Assembly (NCBI RefSeq): GCF_027532025.1
Contig: NZ_JAPZSY010000066.1
Location: 1-39,465 of the forward strand
DNA: 39,465 bases
Direction: 5' to 3'
Source of the DNA: Inhella sp.
GTDB lineage: Bacteria; Pseudomonadota; Gammaproteobacteria; Burkholderiales; Burkholderiaceae_C
The notes under the pieces were generated by a model. That model was not told the DNA's origin and did not search any database. It saw nothing but the letters and a program-made list of their open reading frames with translations. Position numbers and translations under genes: made by a program. Positions 27,892 to 37,297 of the stretch are shown here, one piece after another (the stretch's first letter is position 1; the number at the start of each line of letters is the position of its first letter).

Positions 27892-29088
27892 ATGGCCGAC
27901 CCCCTGCCCCATGTCATGCCCACCTATGGGCGCCTGCCCATCGCCCTGAGCCATGGCCGGGGCTTGCGGTTGTGGGACACGCAGGGGCGCGAGTACCTGG
28001 ACGCACTCTCGGGCATCGCCGTCAATACGCTGGGCCATGCGCACCCCCGGCTGGTGGCCGCCTTGCAAGACCAAGTGGCCAAACTCATCCACACCAGCAA
28101 CTACTACCTGGTGCCCTTGCAAGAAGAGTTGGCGGCCAAGCTGGTCGCGCTGTCGGGGCTGACCAACGTTTTCTTTTGCAACTCCGGCTTGGAGGCCAAC
28201 GAAGGCGCGTTGAAGATCGCCCGCAAGTACGGCCACGACACGCTGGGCTTGGCCGAGCCTCAAACCATGGTGTTCGAAGGCGCGTTCCATGGCCGCTCTT
28301 TGGCCACCTTGAGCGCGACGGCCAACCCCAAGGTGCAGGCGGGGTTCACGCCGCTGGTGCCGGGCTTTGTGCGCGCGCCGCTCAACAACCTGCCGGGCGT
28401 GGAAGCCTTGTTGGACGCCCACCCCAATGTCAGCGCCATCTTCCTGGAAACCATCCAGGGCGAGGGAGGCATCAACCCGGCGCGCATCGAGTTCCTGCAA
28501 GGCCTGCGCCGCGTGTGCGACGAACGTCGTCTGCTGCTGATGTTGGACGAGGTGCAGTGCGGCATCGGCCGCACCGGGAAGTGGTTCGCGCACCAGTGGG
28601 CCGGCATCCAGCCGGACGTGATGCCCCTGGCCAAGGGCTTGGGCTCGGGCGTGCCGATTGGCGCCATCGTTTGCGGCCCGAAGGCGGCCGGGGTGCTCAC
28701 GGCGGGCAACCACGGCACCACCTTCGGCGGCAACCCGCTGGCCATGCGCGCGGGCGTGGAAACCATCGCCACCATGGAAGCCGACGGGCTGGTCGGCCAC
28801 GCCGGCCGCATGGGCGAGCGCCTGATGGCCACGCTGCGCGCCGGCCTGCAAGGCGTGCCCGGCTTCGTGGAAGTGCGAGGCCAGGGTTTGATGATCGGCA
28901 TCGAGCTGGACCGCCCGTGCGGCGTGCTGCTGCAACGTGGCGTGGACGCCGGCCTGCTGTTCAGCGTGACGGCCGACCGGGTGGTGCGCTTGCTGCCGGC
29001 GCTGATCGCCACCGAAGCCGAGGTCGACGAGATCGCCGCCCGCTTGCTGCCCCTCATCACCGCCTTCCTCGCGGAGCCCCAGGCATGA
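27892..29088 (+). CDS. argD: acetylornithine aminotransferase
   Basis: A PLP-dependent class III aminotransferase making N-acetylornithine in arginine synthesis; many members also serve lysine synthesis. It has 398 residues. The PLP-lysine is about K248 in MPLAKGLGSGVPIGA. Other marks are NTLGHAHPRL, FCNSGLEANEGALKIAR, and LDEVQCGIGRTGKWFA. I chose the ATG at 27892 because CCGGAG lies about 9 bases upstream; an ATG at 27874 is possible. A CATAAT box (27848-27853) may be its -10. It overlaps argF by ATGA. Confidence 0.95.
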   Translation: MADPLPHVMPTYGRLPIALSHGRGLRLWDTQGREYLDALSGIAVNTLGHAHPRLVAALQDQVAKLIHTSNYYLVPLQEELAAKLVALSGLTNVFFCNSGLEANEGALKIARKYGHDTLGLAEPQTMVFEGAFHGRSLATLSATANPKVQAGFTPLVPGFVRAPLNNLPGVEALLDAHPNVSAIFLETIQGEGGINPARIEFLQGLRRVCDERRLLLMLDEVQCGIGRTGKWFAHQWAGIQPDVMPLAKGLGSGVPIGAIVCGPKAAGVLTAGNHGTTFGGNPLAMRAGVETIATMEADGLVGHAGRMGERLMATLRAGLQGVPGFVEVRGQGLMIGIELDRPCGVLLQRGVDAGLLFSVTADRVVRLLPALIATEAEVDEIAARLLPLITAFLAEPQA

Positions 29089-30038
29089 AGGCCCCGCTGC
29101 GCCACTACCTGCAGTTCAAGGACCTGACGGCCGACGACTACGGCTACCTGTTCCAGCGCACCGCGCTGATCAAGCGCCGCTTCAAGAACTACGAGCGCTA
29201 CCAGCCCCTGGTGGACCGCACCTTGGCGCTGATCTTCGAAAAGGCCAGTACCCGCACGCGCGTGAGCTTCGAGGCGGGCATGTACCAAATGGGCGGCTCG
29301 GTGGTGCACCTGACCACCGGCGACAGCCAGCTCGGCCGCGCCGAACCCATCGAGGACAGCGCGCGCGTCATCAGCCGCATGACCGATTTGGTCATGATCC
29401 GCACCTTCGAACAAAGCAAGATCGAGCGCTTTGCCTCGCACTCGCGCGTGCCGGTCATCAACGGCCTGACCAACGAATTCCACCCCTGCCAAATCATGGC
29501 GGACCTGTTCACCTGGCTGGAGGCCCGTGCCATGGATGGGCACGACCGCATCGACATGTCGGCCTTGAGAGGCCGCGTGGTGGCCTGGGTGGGCGATGGC
29601 AACAACATGGCCAACACCTGGCTGCAGGCGGCAGAGTTGCTGGGCTTCACGGTGCACCTGAGCACGCCGCACGGCTACGAGGTGGACCCGGCCGTTGCGG
29701 GCTTGAGGGGCAACGGTTCGTACCGCGTGTTTGCCGACCCGCTGGAGGCCTGCCGCGGGGCCGACCTGGTCACCACCGACGTGTGGACCAGCATGGGCTT
29801 CGAAGCCGAGAACGAAGCCCGTCGCGCCGCCTTTGCGCGATGGCGCGTCAGCGCCGAGATGATGGCCGTGGCCCTACCCGACGCACTCTTCATGCATTGC
29901 TTGCCGGCCCACCGGGGTGAAGAGGTCGACGCCGACGTGATCGACGGCCCGCAATCGGTGGTCTGGGACGAAGCGGAAAACCGCATGCACGTTCAAAAGG
30001 CCCTGATGGAGTGGCTGCTGCTCGGCCGCATCGGCTGA
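29085..30038 (+). CDS. argF: ornithine carbamoyltransferase
   Basis: Makes citrulline from ornithine and carbamoyl phosphate. The 317 residues carry the carbamoyl-phosphate site STRTR (about 54-58), HPCQ, the ornithine-loop region DVWTSMGFE, and HCLPAHRGEEV. The coupled argD-argF pair is the arginine branch from acetylornithine onward; the intervening deacetylation step must be encoded elsewhere. No terminator-like hairpin follows; the next gene starts 170 bases on. Confidence 0.97.
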   Translation: MKAPLRHYLQFKDLTADDYGYLFQRTALIKRRFKNYERYQPLVDRTLALIFEKASTRTRVSFEAGMYQMGGSVVHLTTGDSQLGRAEPIEDSARVISRMTDLVMIRTFEQSKIERFASHSRVPVINGLTNEFHPCQIMADLFTWLEARAMDGHDRIDMSALRGRVVAWVGDGNNMANTWLQAAELLGFTVHLSTPHGYEVDPAVAGLRGNGSYRVFADPLEACRGADLVTTDVWTSMGFEAENEARRAAFARWRVSAEMMAVALPDALFMHCLPAHRGEEVDADVIDGPQSVVWDEAENRMHVQKALMEWLLLGRIG

Positions 30039-30099
30039 ACGTCGGCATGACCCTGGCGCTCCCTCAATAGAGAAAACCGCCACTTCTGCCCACGATCTA

Positions 30100-30110
30100 G
30101 GGAATACCCG
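30100..30110 (+). promoter_or_regulatory. candidate operator GGGAATACCCG upstream of the FIST gene
   Basis: A near-palindrome (GGGAATACCC, preceded by CTA) about 100 bases before the FIST start. It is one base different from the motif at 7805-7815 before the chemoreceptor gene. The binding protein is unknown. Confidence 0.35.
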
Positions 30111-30208
30111 AGACAAAGCGACACGATGGACTGAATGCCCCCCCACAGAATGGAACGGTTGGTGCCGGTGGTTCGGCAGCGCAACGCTTCGCCTGCGGGG
30201 GGAACAGC

Positions 30209-31360
30209 ATGAAAGTCGAACAGATCGTCGTGCGTGACGCGTCGGGGGCGGCCGCCGCCCTGCAGGCCTTGTCAGGCTGGGGCGCGCAGTGGGTGCTGGC
30301 GTTTGGGGCCATCGCCCCCTTGAAGGCCCTGGCCGAACCGCTTCGCGAAGCGTTCCCGGACGCCATTCGGGTGGGTTGCTCGACCGCCGGCGAGATCTCC
30401 AACGAGGGCGTGACCGACAACACCTGCGTGGTGACGGCCATTCGGCTCGACGGCAGCCACTTGATCGAAGCCAGCACCGTACTGAGCCATATGGAGGACT
30501 CGCACGCAGCGGGCATTCGGCTGAGCCAGCAGTTGCCGCGCGACGGCCTGCGGGCCGTGTTGGTCTTGGGCCAAGGCGTGGCCATCAACGGCAGCGCCTT
30601 GATCGAGGGCATGAGCAGCGTGCTGGGCGCCGACGTTCCCATCACTGGCGGGCTGGCCGGCGATGCGGCGGCGTTCTCCGAGACCTGGGTGCTGAGCCGC
30701 GACGGCGTGAGCGCCGATCGCATCGTGGCGGTGGGCTTGTACGGCGACGCGTTGCGCTTCTCGCACGGCTCGTTCGGGGGCTGGTCGCCTTTCGGCCCAG
30801 CCCGGCGAGTGACGCGCAGCGTGAACAACGTTCTTTACGAGTTGGATGGCGAGCCGGCGCTGGAGGTCTACAAGCGCTACTTGGGCGACCACGCCAAAGA
30901 CCTACCCGCTTCGGGCCTTCTGTTTCCCTTTGCCATGCTCGGCCGCGATCACAACGAAATCGGCCTGATCCGGACCATCTTGGGCATCGACGAAGCCGCG
31001 GGGAGCTTGACTCTGGCCGGGGAAATCGACCCGGATGGCTACTTGAAGCTGATGCATGCCAACACGAACGCCTTGGTGGGCGGCGCCGAAGCCGCCGCCC
31101 AAGCGGCACTGGACATGCACCGCCATGGCGCTGCGGGCGACGCCAGCCAGGGCCTGGCTGTGCTGGTGAGTTGCGTCGGGCGCAAGATCGTCATGGGCGG
31201 TCGGGTGGACGAGGAGGTCGAAGCGGTGGCCGACGTGTTCGGGCAAGGCGCGGTCATCACGGGCTTCTACTCCAACGGAGAGATCAGTCCGTTCACGGGC
31301 AACCTGACGTGCAAACTGCACAACCAAACCATGACCATCACCTACCTGACCGAAGCCTGA
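30209..31360 (+). CDS. FIST domain sensory protein
   Basis: A 383-residue soluble protein made of FIST N (about 25-215) and FIST C (about 220-365). Characteristic stretches are VGCSTAGEISNEGV, the PITGGLAGDAAAF segment, SHGSFGGWSPFGP, and the C-terminal FYSNGEISPF. FIST domains are predicted ligand sensors, with amino acids proposed as ligands; no enzymatic residues are known. It is the first gene of the module with a hybrid kinase and an HD-GYP protein, 30 bases from the kinase. A run of G residues (GGGGGGA) upstream of the ATG may serve as ribosome site. Because it follows argD-argF, an amino-acid ligand is an attractive but unproven idea. Confidence 0.92.
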   Translation: MKVEQIVVRDASGAAAALQALSGWGAQWVLAFGAIAPLKALAEPLREAFPDAIRVGCSTAGEISNEGVTDNTCVVTAIRLDGSHLIEASTVLSHMEDSHAAGIRLSQQLPRDGLRAVLVLGQGVAINGSALIEGMSSVLGADVPITGGLAGDAAAFSETWVLSRDGVSADRIVAVGLYGDALRFSHGSFGGWSPFGPARRVTRSVNNVLYELDGEPALEVYKRYLGDHAKDLPASGLLFPFAMLGRDHNEIGLIRTILGIDEAAGSLTLAGEIDPDGYLKLMHANTNALVGGAEAAAQAALDMHRHGAAGDASQGLAVLVSCVGRKIVMGGRVDEEVEAVADVFGQGAVITGFYSNGEISPFTGNLTCKLHNQTMTITYLTEA

Positions 31361-31389
31361 TCGCCGCGCCTTACCCCTTGCACCCGGTC

Positions 31390-34300
31390 ATGCACAAGCT
31401 CCTTGCCCGCCAAGCCAAGCGACTACTCGGCTTGGATCCCGCGCAGATGTCGGCCGTCCTGGAGGAATTGCGCGCCCTGGCCGAAAACGTTCCCGTATCG
31501 CCGGCAGCGGCCAGCACCCTGAAAGGCCTGGCCAGCTTCTTGGAGCGGGTGGATGAAGCCTACGAGCAGAGCGATCGCGACTTGGACCTCAAGACGCGCA
31601 GCCTGGAGCACAGTTCGGCCGAGCTGACCACCAGCAACGAACGCATCCGTTCCGAACTGGCCAGCCGCACCCGGGCGATGGACTCGCTGCGCGAGACGGC
31701 CCTGGCGTTGATGCAATCCATGGGCGGCAGCCTGCCGCCCGTGCACGACGACAACCTCGAGTCGCTGTCGCACCTGATGTCGGACTTGGTGCATCAATTG
31801 CAGGAAAGCCAAGAGCACCTGCAAGTGGCCCTGGCCGACCTCGCGAATCAAAAGTTCGCGCTGGATCAACACGGCATCGTCAGCATCACCGACACCGCCG
31901 GCAGCATCCTGTACGTCAACGACAAGTTCGTCCAAATCAGCGGCTACTCGCGCCACGAGTTGCTGGGGCAAAACCACCGCCTGATCAATTCGGGGGTCCA
32001 CCCGCCGGCGTTTTTCACCCACCTGTGGCGCACCATTGGCGAAGGGCGGGTGTGGCATGGCGAGGTTTGCAACCGGACCAAGCAAGGCAGCCTGTATTGG
32101 GTGCAGGCGACCATCGTGCCGCTCAAGAGCGCCGCAGGCCACATCGAGCGCTTCATCGCCATCCGCACCGACATCACGCAACGCAAGTTGATGGAGTCGG
32201 CCATCCAGGCGGCCGAGGTGCGCATGCGGCACATCGCCAACACCGTGCCGGGCGTGTTGTTCGAAAGCGAAGTCAGCCCGGATGCTGGAACCCTGCGCTA
32301 CACCTTTGTCAGCGACCGTTTGCGCGAAGTCCGTGGCTTGGAGCCCGCCGACTTGATGGCCGACAGCGACTTGTCCACCCGGCAGGTCTTGCCCGACGAT
32401 CTGGACCGCTGCAAGCGGGGCGTCTTGACCGCCGCGGCCCGGTACCAGCCCTGGAGCGACGAATACCGCATCCAAGCGCCCGACGGCAGCGTCCGCTGGA
32501 TCCGGGTTGAGGCCCGCCCATCATCGGACCGTGCGGCCGACGGCACGGTGGTCTACACCGGGCTGTGGCAGGACATCACGGCTGCCAAAGAAGCCAGCGC
32601 CCGCCTGCATGAAATCACCGAAAGCTTGCCGGTGGCCGTGTTCCAACTTCACGGCGAAACCGACGGCCATCTCGCCCTGCGCTTTTGCAGCAAGGCGCTG
32701 TGGCGCATCGGTGGCCTGCCCCCTGAAGACGCCCTGATCGACTTCGATCGCGTGCTGGCCCTGGTGCACCCCGAAGACCTGCTGGGGCTGCGCGCTTCCC
32801 TGCGCGCGTCCAGCGAAGCTTTGCAGCCCTGGTCCCATGTGTTTCGGCTGCTGCACAAAGTCCACGGTGGCGTGGTTTGGGTGCATGGCGAGGCCCGCAT
32901 CAAACCCGCCGACGAAGGGGGCGTGCTGTGGAACGGCTACTTGGCCGACGTCTCCGAGGAACGTGCGGTGTCCGAGGAGCTCATGCGCGCCAAGGAGGGC
33001 GCTGAAGCCGCCAGCCGAGCCAAGTCGGACTTCCTGGCCAACATGAGCCACGAGATCCGCACTCCCATGAACGGGGTCATCGGGATGACCGAGCTGGCCC
33101 TGCTGGGCGACCTCCGCCCCGACTTGCGCGACCACCTCACCATCGTCAAAACCTCGGCGGAATCGCTGCTGCGGATCATCAACGACATCCTCGACTTCTC
33201 CAAGATCGAAGCCGGCAAGCTGGTGGTGGAGTGCATCCCTTACCACCTGGGGCGCACCATCGGCGAGGCCATGAAGAGCTTGGCCACGCCCGCGGCTGAA
33301 CAGGGTTTGGACCTGATTTGCGACATCGGTGTCGACGTGCCCATGCTCGTCAAGGGCGACCCCGGCCGCCTGCGGCAAATCCTGGTCAATTTGGTGGGCA
33401 ATGCCATCAAGTTCACCGAAAAGGGGCAGGTGCAACTGCAGGTGCGCGCTCAAGGCGATCAATTGCGCTTTGGCGTGATCGACACCGGCATCGGCATCCC
33501 CGCCAGCAAGTTGGACACCATCTTTGAGGCTTTCTCGCAAGAAGACGGCTCCATCACGCGGCGCTACGGCGGCACGGGCCTGGGGCTGACCATCTCAGCG
33601 CGGCTGGTGTCGGCGATGGGCGGGCACATCGGGGTCGAAAGCGAGCCTGGCCGAGGCAGCACCTTCCACTTCACCCTGCCCCTGGTGCTGGACGACCGAC
33701 CGGCGCTCGCCGTGTCCCCGCCGCAAAACCTGGATGGCCTGCGGGTGCTGCTGGCCGACGACAACGAGGTCAACCGCAAGGTGCTGGTGGGCATGCTGGA
33801 AAGCTTCGGAGCCACGGTCACGGCGGTCGACTCGGGCATCGCGGCCGTGGAGCGCCTCCACTCGAAGTCCTTTGCCCTGATCCTGCTGGACGCGCAGATG
33901 CCCGGCATGGATGGGTTCAGCACGGCCGAGGCCATCACCACCCTCACGCGACATGGCAACACCCCGATGGTGATGCTCTCGTCGGGGGCGGTGCGCGGCG
34001 ACGGCGCGCGATCCCGGTCCAGCGGGATCAGCGCCTACCTCACCAAACCGTTCACGCGCGACGAACTGTTGAAGGTGCTGCTGCGGGTGCTGCAACCGGC
34101 CTCGGCCGACGAGGCCACGCTCGTGACCAAGCACACCGTGCTTGACGAGTCCATGTCCCTCCACATCCTGCTGGTGGAGGATCACCCCGTGAACCAGCAG
34201 TTGGCAACCCAACTGCTCACCCGCTGGGGGCATCAGGTCACCGTGGCCGACAACGGGCAAATCGCCCTCGATCTGCTGGCCCAACGTCGGTTCGACTTGG

Positions 34301-34905
34301 TGCTGATGGACATGATGATGCCGGTGCTGGATGGCCTGGAAACCACCCGACGCTTCCGGGCCCAAGAGCAAGGCCCTCGCACGCCCATCGTGGCGATGAC
34401 GGCCAAGGCCATGGAGGACGATCGCGAGCAATGCCTCGCTGCCGGCATGGACGACTTCATCTCCAAGCCCATCGACATCGGCCAATTCCAAGGCCTGGTG
34501 CAACGCTTCGTGTCGGCACCCTTGCCCAGCCCGGCACCCACACCGACCACCACCCCGGCAACACCTGCGGTCGATGTTCTGACCTTCGACTTTGACCGTG
34601 GCCTGCTCAGCGTGGACACCCACGTCGTGGACATCATCACGGGCGTCTTCCTTGAGCAATGGCCGCTGGACGAAGCCAAGTTGCGTCAAGCCAGGGCACG
34701 CAACGACTTCGAAACCGTCGTGCTGGTGTCGCACTCGGCCAAGTCCACCATGCGCATGTTCGGGGCCACGCCCGTGGCGGAACTGGCCGCCCGAATCGAA
34801 GCCCTCGCCGAAAGCGCAACGACCGCGGGCTTGGATGCGTTGCTCGACACCCTGTACACCGCGATGCCCCGATTGATCGAGGCGCTTCAGCGCCGGAAGG
34901 CCTGA
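31390..34905 (+). CDS. cytosolic PAS hybrid histidine kinase with two receivers and Hpt
   Basis: An 1171-residue sensor kinase without membrane helices. Order: coiled-coil N-terminus (about 1-150), PAS1 (154-273), PAS2 (275-398), PAS3 (403-525), HisKA with His554 in NMSHEIRTPMNGVIGM, HATPase (about 655-770; N-box LVNLVGNAIKF, G boxes DTGIGIP and GGTGLGL), REC1 with Asp834 (LLDAQMPG), REC2 with Asp974 (LMDMMMPV), a Pro/Thr linker, and Hpt with His1115 in SHSAKSTMRMFGA. This allows a His-Asp-His relay to a separate regulator, most simply the REC-HD-GYP protein encoded 6 bases downstream. An alternative TTG lies 4 codons upstream of the chosen ATG; no good ribosome site is visible for either, so it may depend on coupling to the FIST gene. 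Confidence 0.93.
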   Translation: MHKLLARQAKRLLGLDPAQMSAVLEELRALAENVPVSPAAASTLKGLASFLERVDEAYEQSDRDLDLKTRSLEHSSAELTTSNERIRSELASRTRAMDSLRETALALMQSMGGSLPPVHDDNLESLSHLMSDLVHQLQESQEHLQVALADLANQKFALDQHGIVSITDTAGSILYVNDKFVQISGYSRHELLGQNHRLINSGVHPPAFFTHLWRTIGEGRVWHGEVCNRTKQGSLYWVQATIVPLKSAAGHIERFIAIRTDITQRKLMESAIQAAEVRMRHIANTVPGVLFESEVSPDAGTLRYTFVSDRLREVRGLEPADLMADSDLSTRQVLPDDLDRCKRGVLTAAARYQPWSDEYRIQAPDGSVRWIRVEARPSSDRAADGTVVYTGLWQDITAAKEASARLHEITESLPVAVFQLHGETDGHLALRFCSKALWRIGGLPPEDALIDFDRVLALVHPEDLLGLRASLRASSEALQPWSHVFRLLHKVHGGVVWVHGEARIKPADEGGVLWNGYLADVSEERAVSEELMRAKEGAEAASRAKSDFLANMSHEIRTPMNGVIGMTELALLGDLRPDLRDHLTIVKTSAESLLRIINDILDFSKIEAGKLVVECIPYHLGRTIGEAMKSLATPAAEQGLDLICDIGVDVPMLVKGDPGRLRQILVNLVGNAIKFTEKGQVQLQVRAQGDQLRFGVIDTGIGIPASKLDTIFEAFSQEDGSITRRYGGTGLGLTISARLVSAMGGHIGVESEPGRGSTFHFTLPLVLDDRPALAVSPPQNLDGLRVLLADDNEVNRKVLVGMLESFGATVTAVDSGIAAVERLHSKSFALILLDAQMPGMDGFSTAEAITTLTRHGNTPMVMLSSGAVRGDGARSRSSGISAYLTKPFTRDELLKVLLRVLQPASADEATLVTKHTVLDESMSLHILLVEDHPVNQQLATQLLTRWGHQVTVADNGQIALDLLAQRRFDLVLMDMMMPVLDGLETTRRFRAQEQGPRTPIVAMTAKAMEDDREQCLAAGMDDFISKPIDIGQFQGLVQRFVSAPLPSPAPTPTTTPATPAVDVLTFDFDRGLLSVDTHVVDIITGVFLEQWPLDEAKLRQARARNDFETVVLVSHSAKSTMRMFGATPVAELAARIEALAESATTAGLDALLDTLYTAMPRLIEALQRRKA

Positions 34906-34911
34906 CCCGAC

Positions 34912-35985
34912 ATGGCGCATCAACTCATCATCGTGGACGACAACGCCATCAACTTGGTGTTGTTCAAGGCCTTGGTCAAGAAGCTGGGGCCCAGCGAGGT
35001 GCACAGCTTCAGCGACGCTCCTGCCGGCCTGGCCTGGGCCCAAGCCCACGAAGCCGACCTCGTCATCGTCGACTACATGATGCCCGTGCTCAACGGGTTG
35101 GAGTTCATCGAGCGCCTGCGCGCCACCCCGGGACGCCAAACCGTGCCCATCTTGATGATCACGGCCAACGACCAACGAGAGGTGCGCTACAGCGCGCTGC
35201 AAGCCGGTGCCTCCGACTTCCTCACCAAGCCGGTGGACCAGATGGAGTTTTCGGTGCGCGTGGCCAACCTCTTGGCCTTGGGCGATGCCCAGCGCCAACT
35301 TGCCCGCCGTGCCGAATGGCTGGCCGAAGAAGTCAAGAAGGCCACCGCGCAAGTCGTGCAGCGGGAAGTGGAAACCGTCGTGCGCCTGTCGCGGGCGGCC
35401 GAATACCGCGACCCCGAAACCGGCGCCCACATCCTGCGCATGGCGCACTACTCACAGCTCATCGCGCGCGGCCTGGGCCTGAGCGATGCCGAGCAAGAGC
35501 TGATCCTTCAAGCAGCGCCCCTGCACGACGTGGGCAAGGTCGGCATCGCCGACGCCATCTTGCTCAAACCCGGCAAGCTCACGGTCGAAGAGTTCGAGCT
35601 CATGAAGATGCACGCGGTGTATGGCTACGAGATCTTGAAGGACAGCCACTCCGAGATCCTGCAAGCCGGCGCCACCATCGCCCTGGGCCATCACGAAAAG
35701 TTCAACGGCAGCGGCTACCCCCACGGCTTGGCGGGCCGGGAAATCCCCATCTTCAGCCGCATCGTGGCCGTGGCCGACGTTTTCGATGCCCTGACCTCAG
35801 AGCGCCCCTACAAAAAGGCCTGGACCTTGGACGCCGCCGCTCAATACCTGCACACCGAGTCCGGCTCGCATTTCGACCCCCAGCTCATCGACGTCTTTTT
35901 CGCCCATTGGGACGACGTCTTGGCCATCCGGGCGCGCTTCCGGGACGAAGACGAGGCTTGGCAATCGCTCACCGGCGTCGGCTGA
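34912..35985 (+). CDS. response regulator with HD-GYP domain (RpfG-like c-di-GMP phosphodiesterase)
   Basis: A 357-residue two-domain output protein. The receiver (1-125) has the acidic pair Asp9/Asp10, phospho-acceptor Asp54 in IVDYMMPVLNG and Lys in LTKPVD. A helical linker (about 125-150) leads to HD-GYP (about 150-345) with HDVGKVGI, HHEKFNGSGYP and the ADVFDALTSERPYKKA block, all intact, so it should hydrolyse c-di-GMP. The architecture equals RpfG. It is 6 bases after the hybrid kinase, so it is very likely its phosphotransfer target. Confidence 0.94.
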   Translation: MAHQLIIVDDNAINLVLFKALVKKLGPSEVHSFSDAPAGLAWAQAHEADLVIVDYMMPVLNGLEFIERLRATPGRQTVPILMITANDQREVRYSALQAGASDFLTKPVDQMEFSVRVANLLALGDAQRQLARRAEWLAEEVKKATAQVVQREVETVVRLSRAAEYRDPETGAHILRMAHYSQLIARGLGLSDAEQELILQAAPLHDVGKVGIADAILLKPGKLTVEEFELMKMHAVYGYEILKDSHSEILQAGATIALGHHEKFNGSGYPHGLAGREIPIFSRIVAVADVFDALTSERPYKKAWTLDAAAQYLHTESGSHFDPQLIDVFFAHWDDVLAIRARFRDEDEAWQSLTGVG

Positions 35986-36009
35986 AGCGCTGCCGTCTCC
36001 CGGCCTCCC

Positions 36010-36015
36010 GATAAT
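36010..36015 (+). promoter_or_regulatory. candidate -10 box GATAAT directly before the flavoprotein gene
   Basis: Five of six match TATAAT, and seven bases separate it from the ATG at 36023. It would give a leaderless transcript. The -35 region is not recognisable. Confidence 0.35.
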
Positions 36016-36022
36016 CCGGCCG

Positions 36023-37228
36023 ATGCAGTCCTACGACGTGGTGGTGGTCGGCGCCGGTGCCGCCGGTTTGTTTTGTGCCGGCATCGCCGGACAGCGGGGC
36101 CTCAAGGTCTTGCTCATCGACCACGCCGCCAGGGTGGCCGAAAAGATCCGCATCTCCGGCGGCGGGCGCTGCAACTTCACCAACCGCGAGGTCGCGCCGG
36201 CTCACTTCATCTCCGGCAACCCGCACTACTGCCGCTCGGCCCTGGCGCGCTACACGCCGGCGCACTTCATCGCACTGGTCCAGCGCCACGGCATCGCCTT
36301 CCACGAAAAGCACCGCGGCCAGCTGTTTTGCGACGACTCGGCCGAGCAGATCATCCGCATGCTGCTGGCCGATTGCGCCGCCGGCGGCGTGGAGCGCTGG
36401 CAGCCCTGCAGCGTGAGCGCCGTGCGCCAGGCCGGCGCCGGCTTTGAGCTGGACACCACCCGCGGCCCCGTGCAGGCGGCGCGCGTGGTGGTGGCCACCG
36501 GCGGTCTGCCCGTGCCCAAGATTGGCGCCACCGACTGGGGCCTGCGCCTGGCCAAACAGTTCGGCCACCGCGTGGTGGAGCCCCGCCCTGCCCTCGTGCC
36601 CCTGACCTTCGACCCCGAGACCTGGGCCCCTTTCGCGGCCATGGCGGGCTTGTCGCTCGAAGTCGCCATCGAAACCGGCGAGGGCAAGAAAGGCACCACG
36701 CGCTTCCTTGAAGACCTGCTGTTCACCCACCGCGGCTTGAGCGGCCCGGGCGTGCTGCAAATCTCCAGCTACTGGCAGCCGGGCACGCCCATCCGCGTGG
36801 CGCTGGCCGGCGCCGGCTTGGTGGACACCCTGCGCAAAGCCAAAGGCAGCACCCAGCGCCATTTCGGCAACGAACTGGCCCTGCACCTGCCCGAGCGCTT
36901 GGCGCAAACGTGGCTCGGCCTGCAGGCACTGCCCGCCGACAAGCCCATGCCCGACGTGCGCGACAAGGACCTGACGAAGCTGGTGGACAGCCTCAGCCGC
37001 TGGGCCCTGCTGCCCACCGGCACCGAGGGCTGGCGCAAGGCCGAGGTGATGGCAGGCGGCGTGGACACGCGCGACCTGGACTCTCAAAGCATGGGCAGCA
37101 AGTTGGTGCCGGGCCTGCACTTCATCGGCGAGGTGGTGGACGTGACCGGCTGGCTGGGGGGCTACAACTTCCAGTGGGCCTGGGCAAGTGCGGCTGCGTG
37201 TGCCAGCGGCTTGCCGCTGGCGGCCTGA
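36023..37228 (+). CDS. HI0933/BaiN-like FAD-dependent flavoprotein
   Basis: A 401-residue FAD-binding protein of the HI0933 (YhiN/BaiN) family, proposed NAD(P)/FAD-dependent oxidoreductases with unclear physiological substrate. The dinucleotide site is VVVGAGAAGLFCA, followed by the family signature RISGGGRCNFTN; ATGGLPVPKIGATDWG and the C-terminal GEVVDVTGWLGGYNFQWAW are also typical. The ATG at 36023 begins directly before the Rossmann motif, 37 bases after the HD-GYP stop. Confidence 0.93.
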   Translation: MQSYDVVVVGAGAAGLFCAGIAGQRGLKVLLIDHAARVAEKIRISGGGRCNFTNREVAPAHFISGNPHYCRSALARYTPAHFIALVQRHGIAFHEKHRGQLFCDDSAEQIIRMLLADCAAGGVERWQPCSVSAVRQAGAGFELDTTRGPVQAARVVVATGGLPVPKIGATDWGLRLAKQFGHRVVEPRPALVPLTFDPETWAPFAAMAGLSLEVAIETGEGKKGTTRFLEDLLFTHRGLSGPGVLQISSYWQPGTPIRVALAGAGLVDTLRKAKGSTQRHFGNELALHLPERLAQTWLGLQALPADKPMPDVRDKDLTKLVDSLSRWALLPTGTEGWRKAEVMAGGVDTRDLDSQSMGSKLVPGLHFIGEVVDVTGWLGGYNFQWAWASAAACASGLPLAA

Positions 37229-37297
37229 GCCAAGCGCTCGGTGGCCACACACGCGCCAACACACAAGCCCACACACCCACGCTTGGCTGACCCTTCG

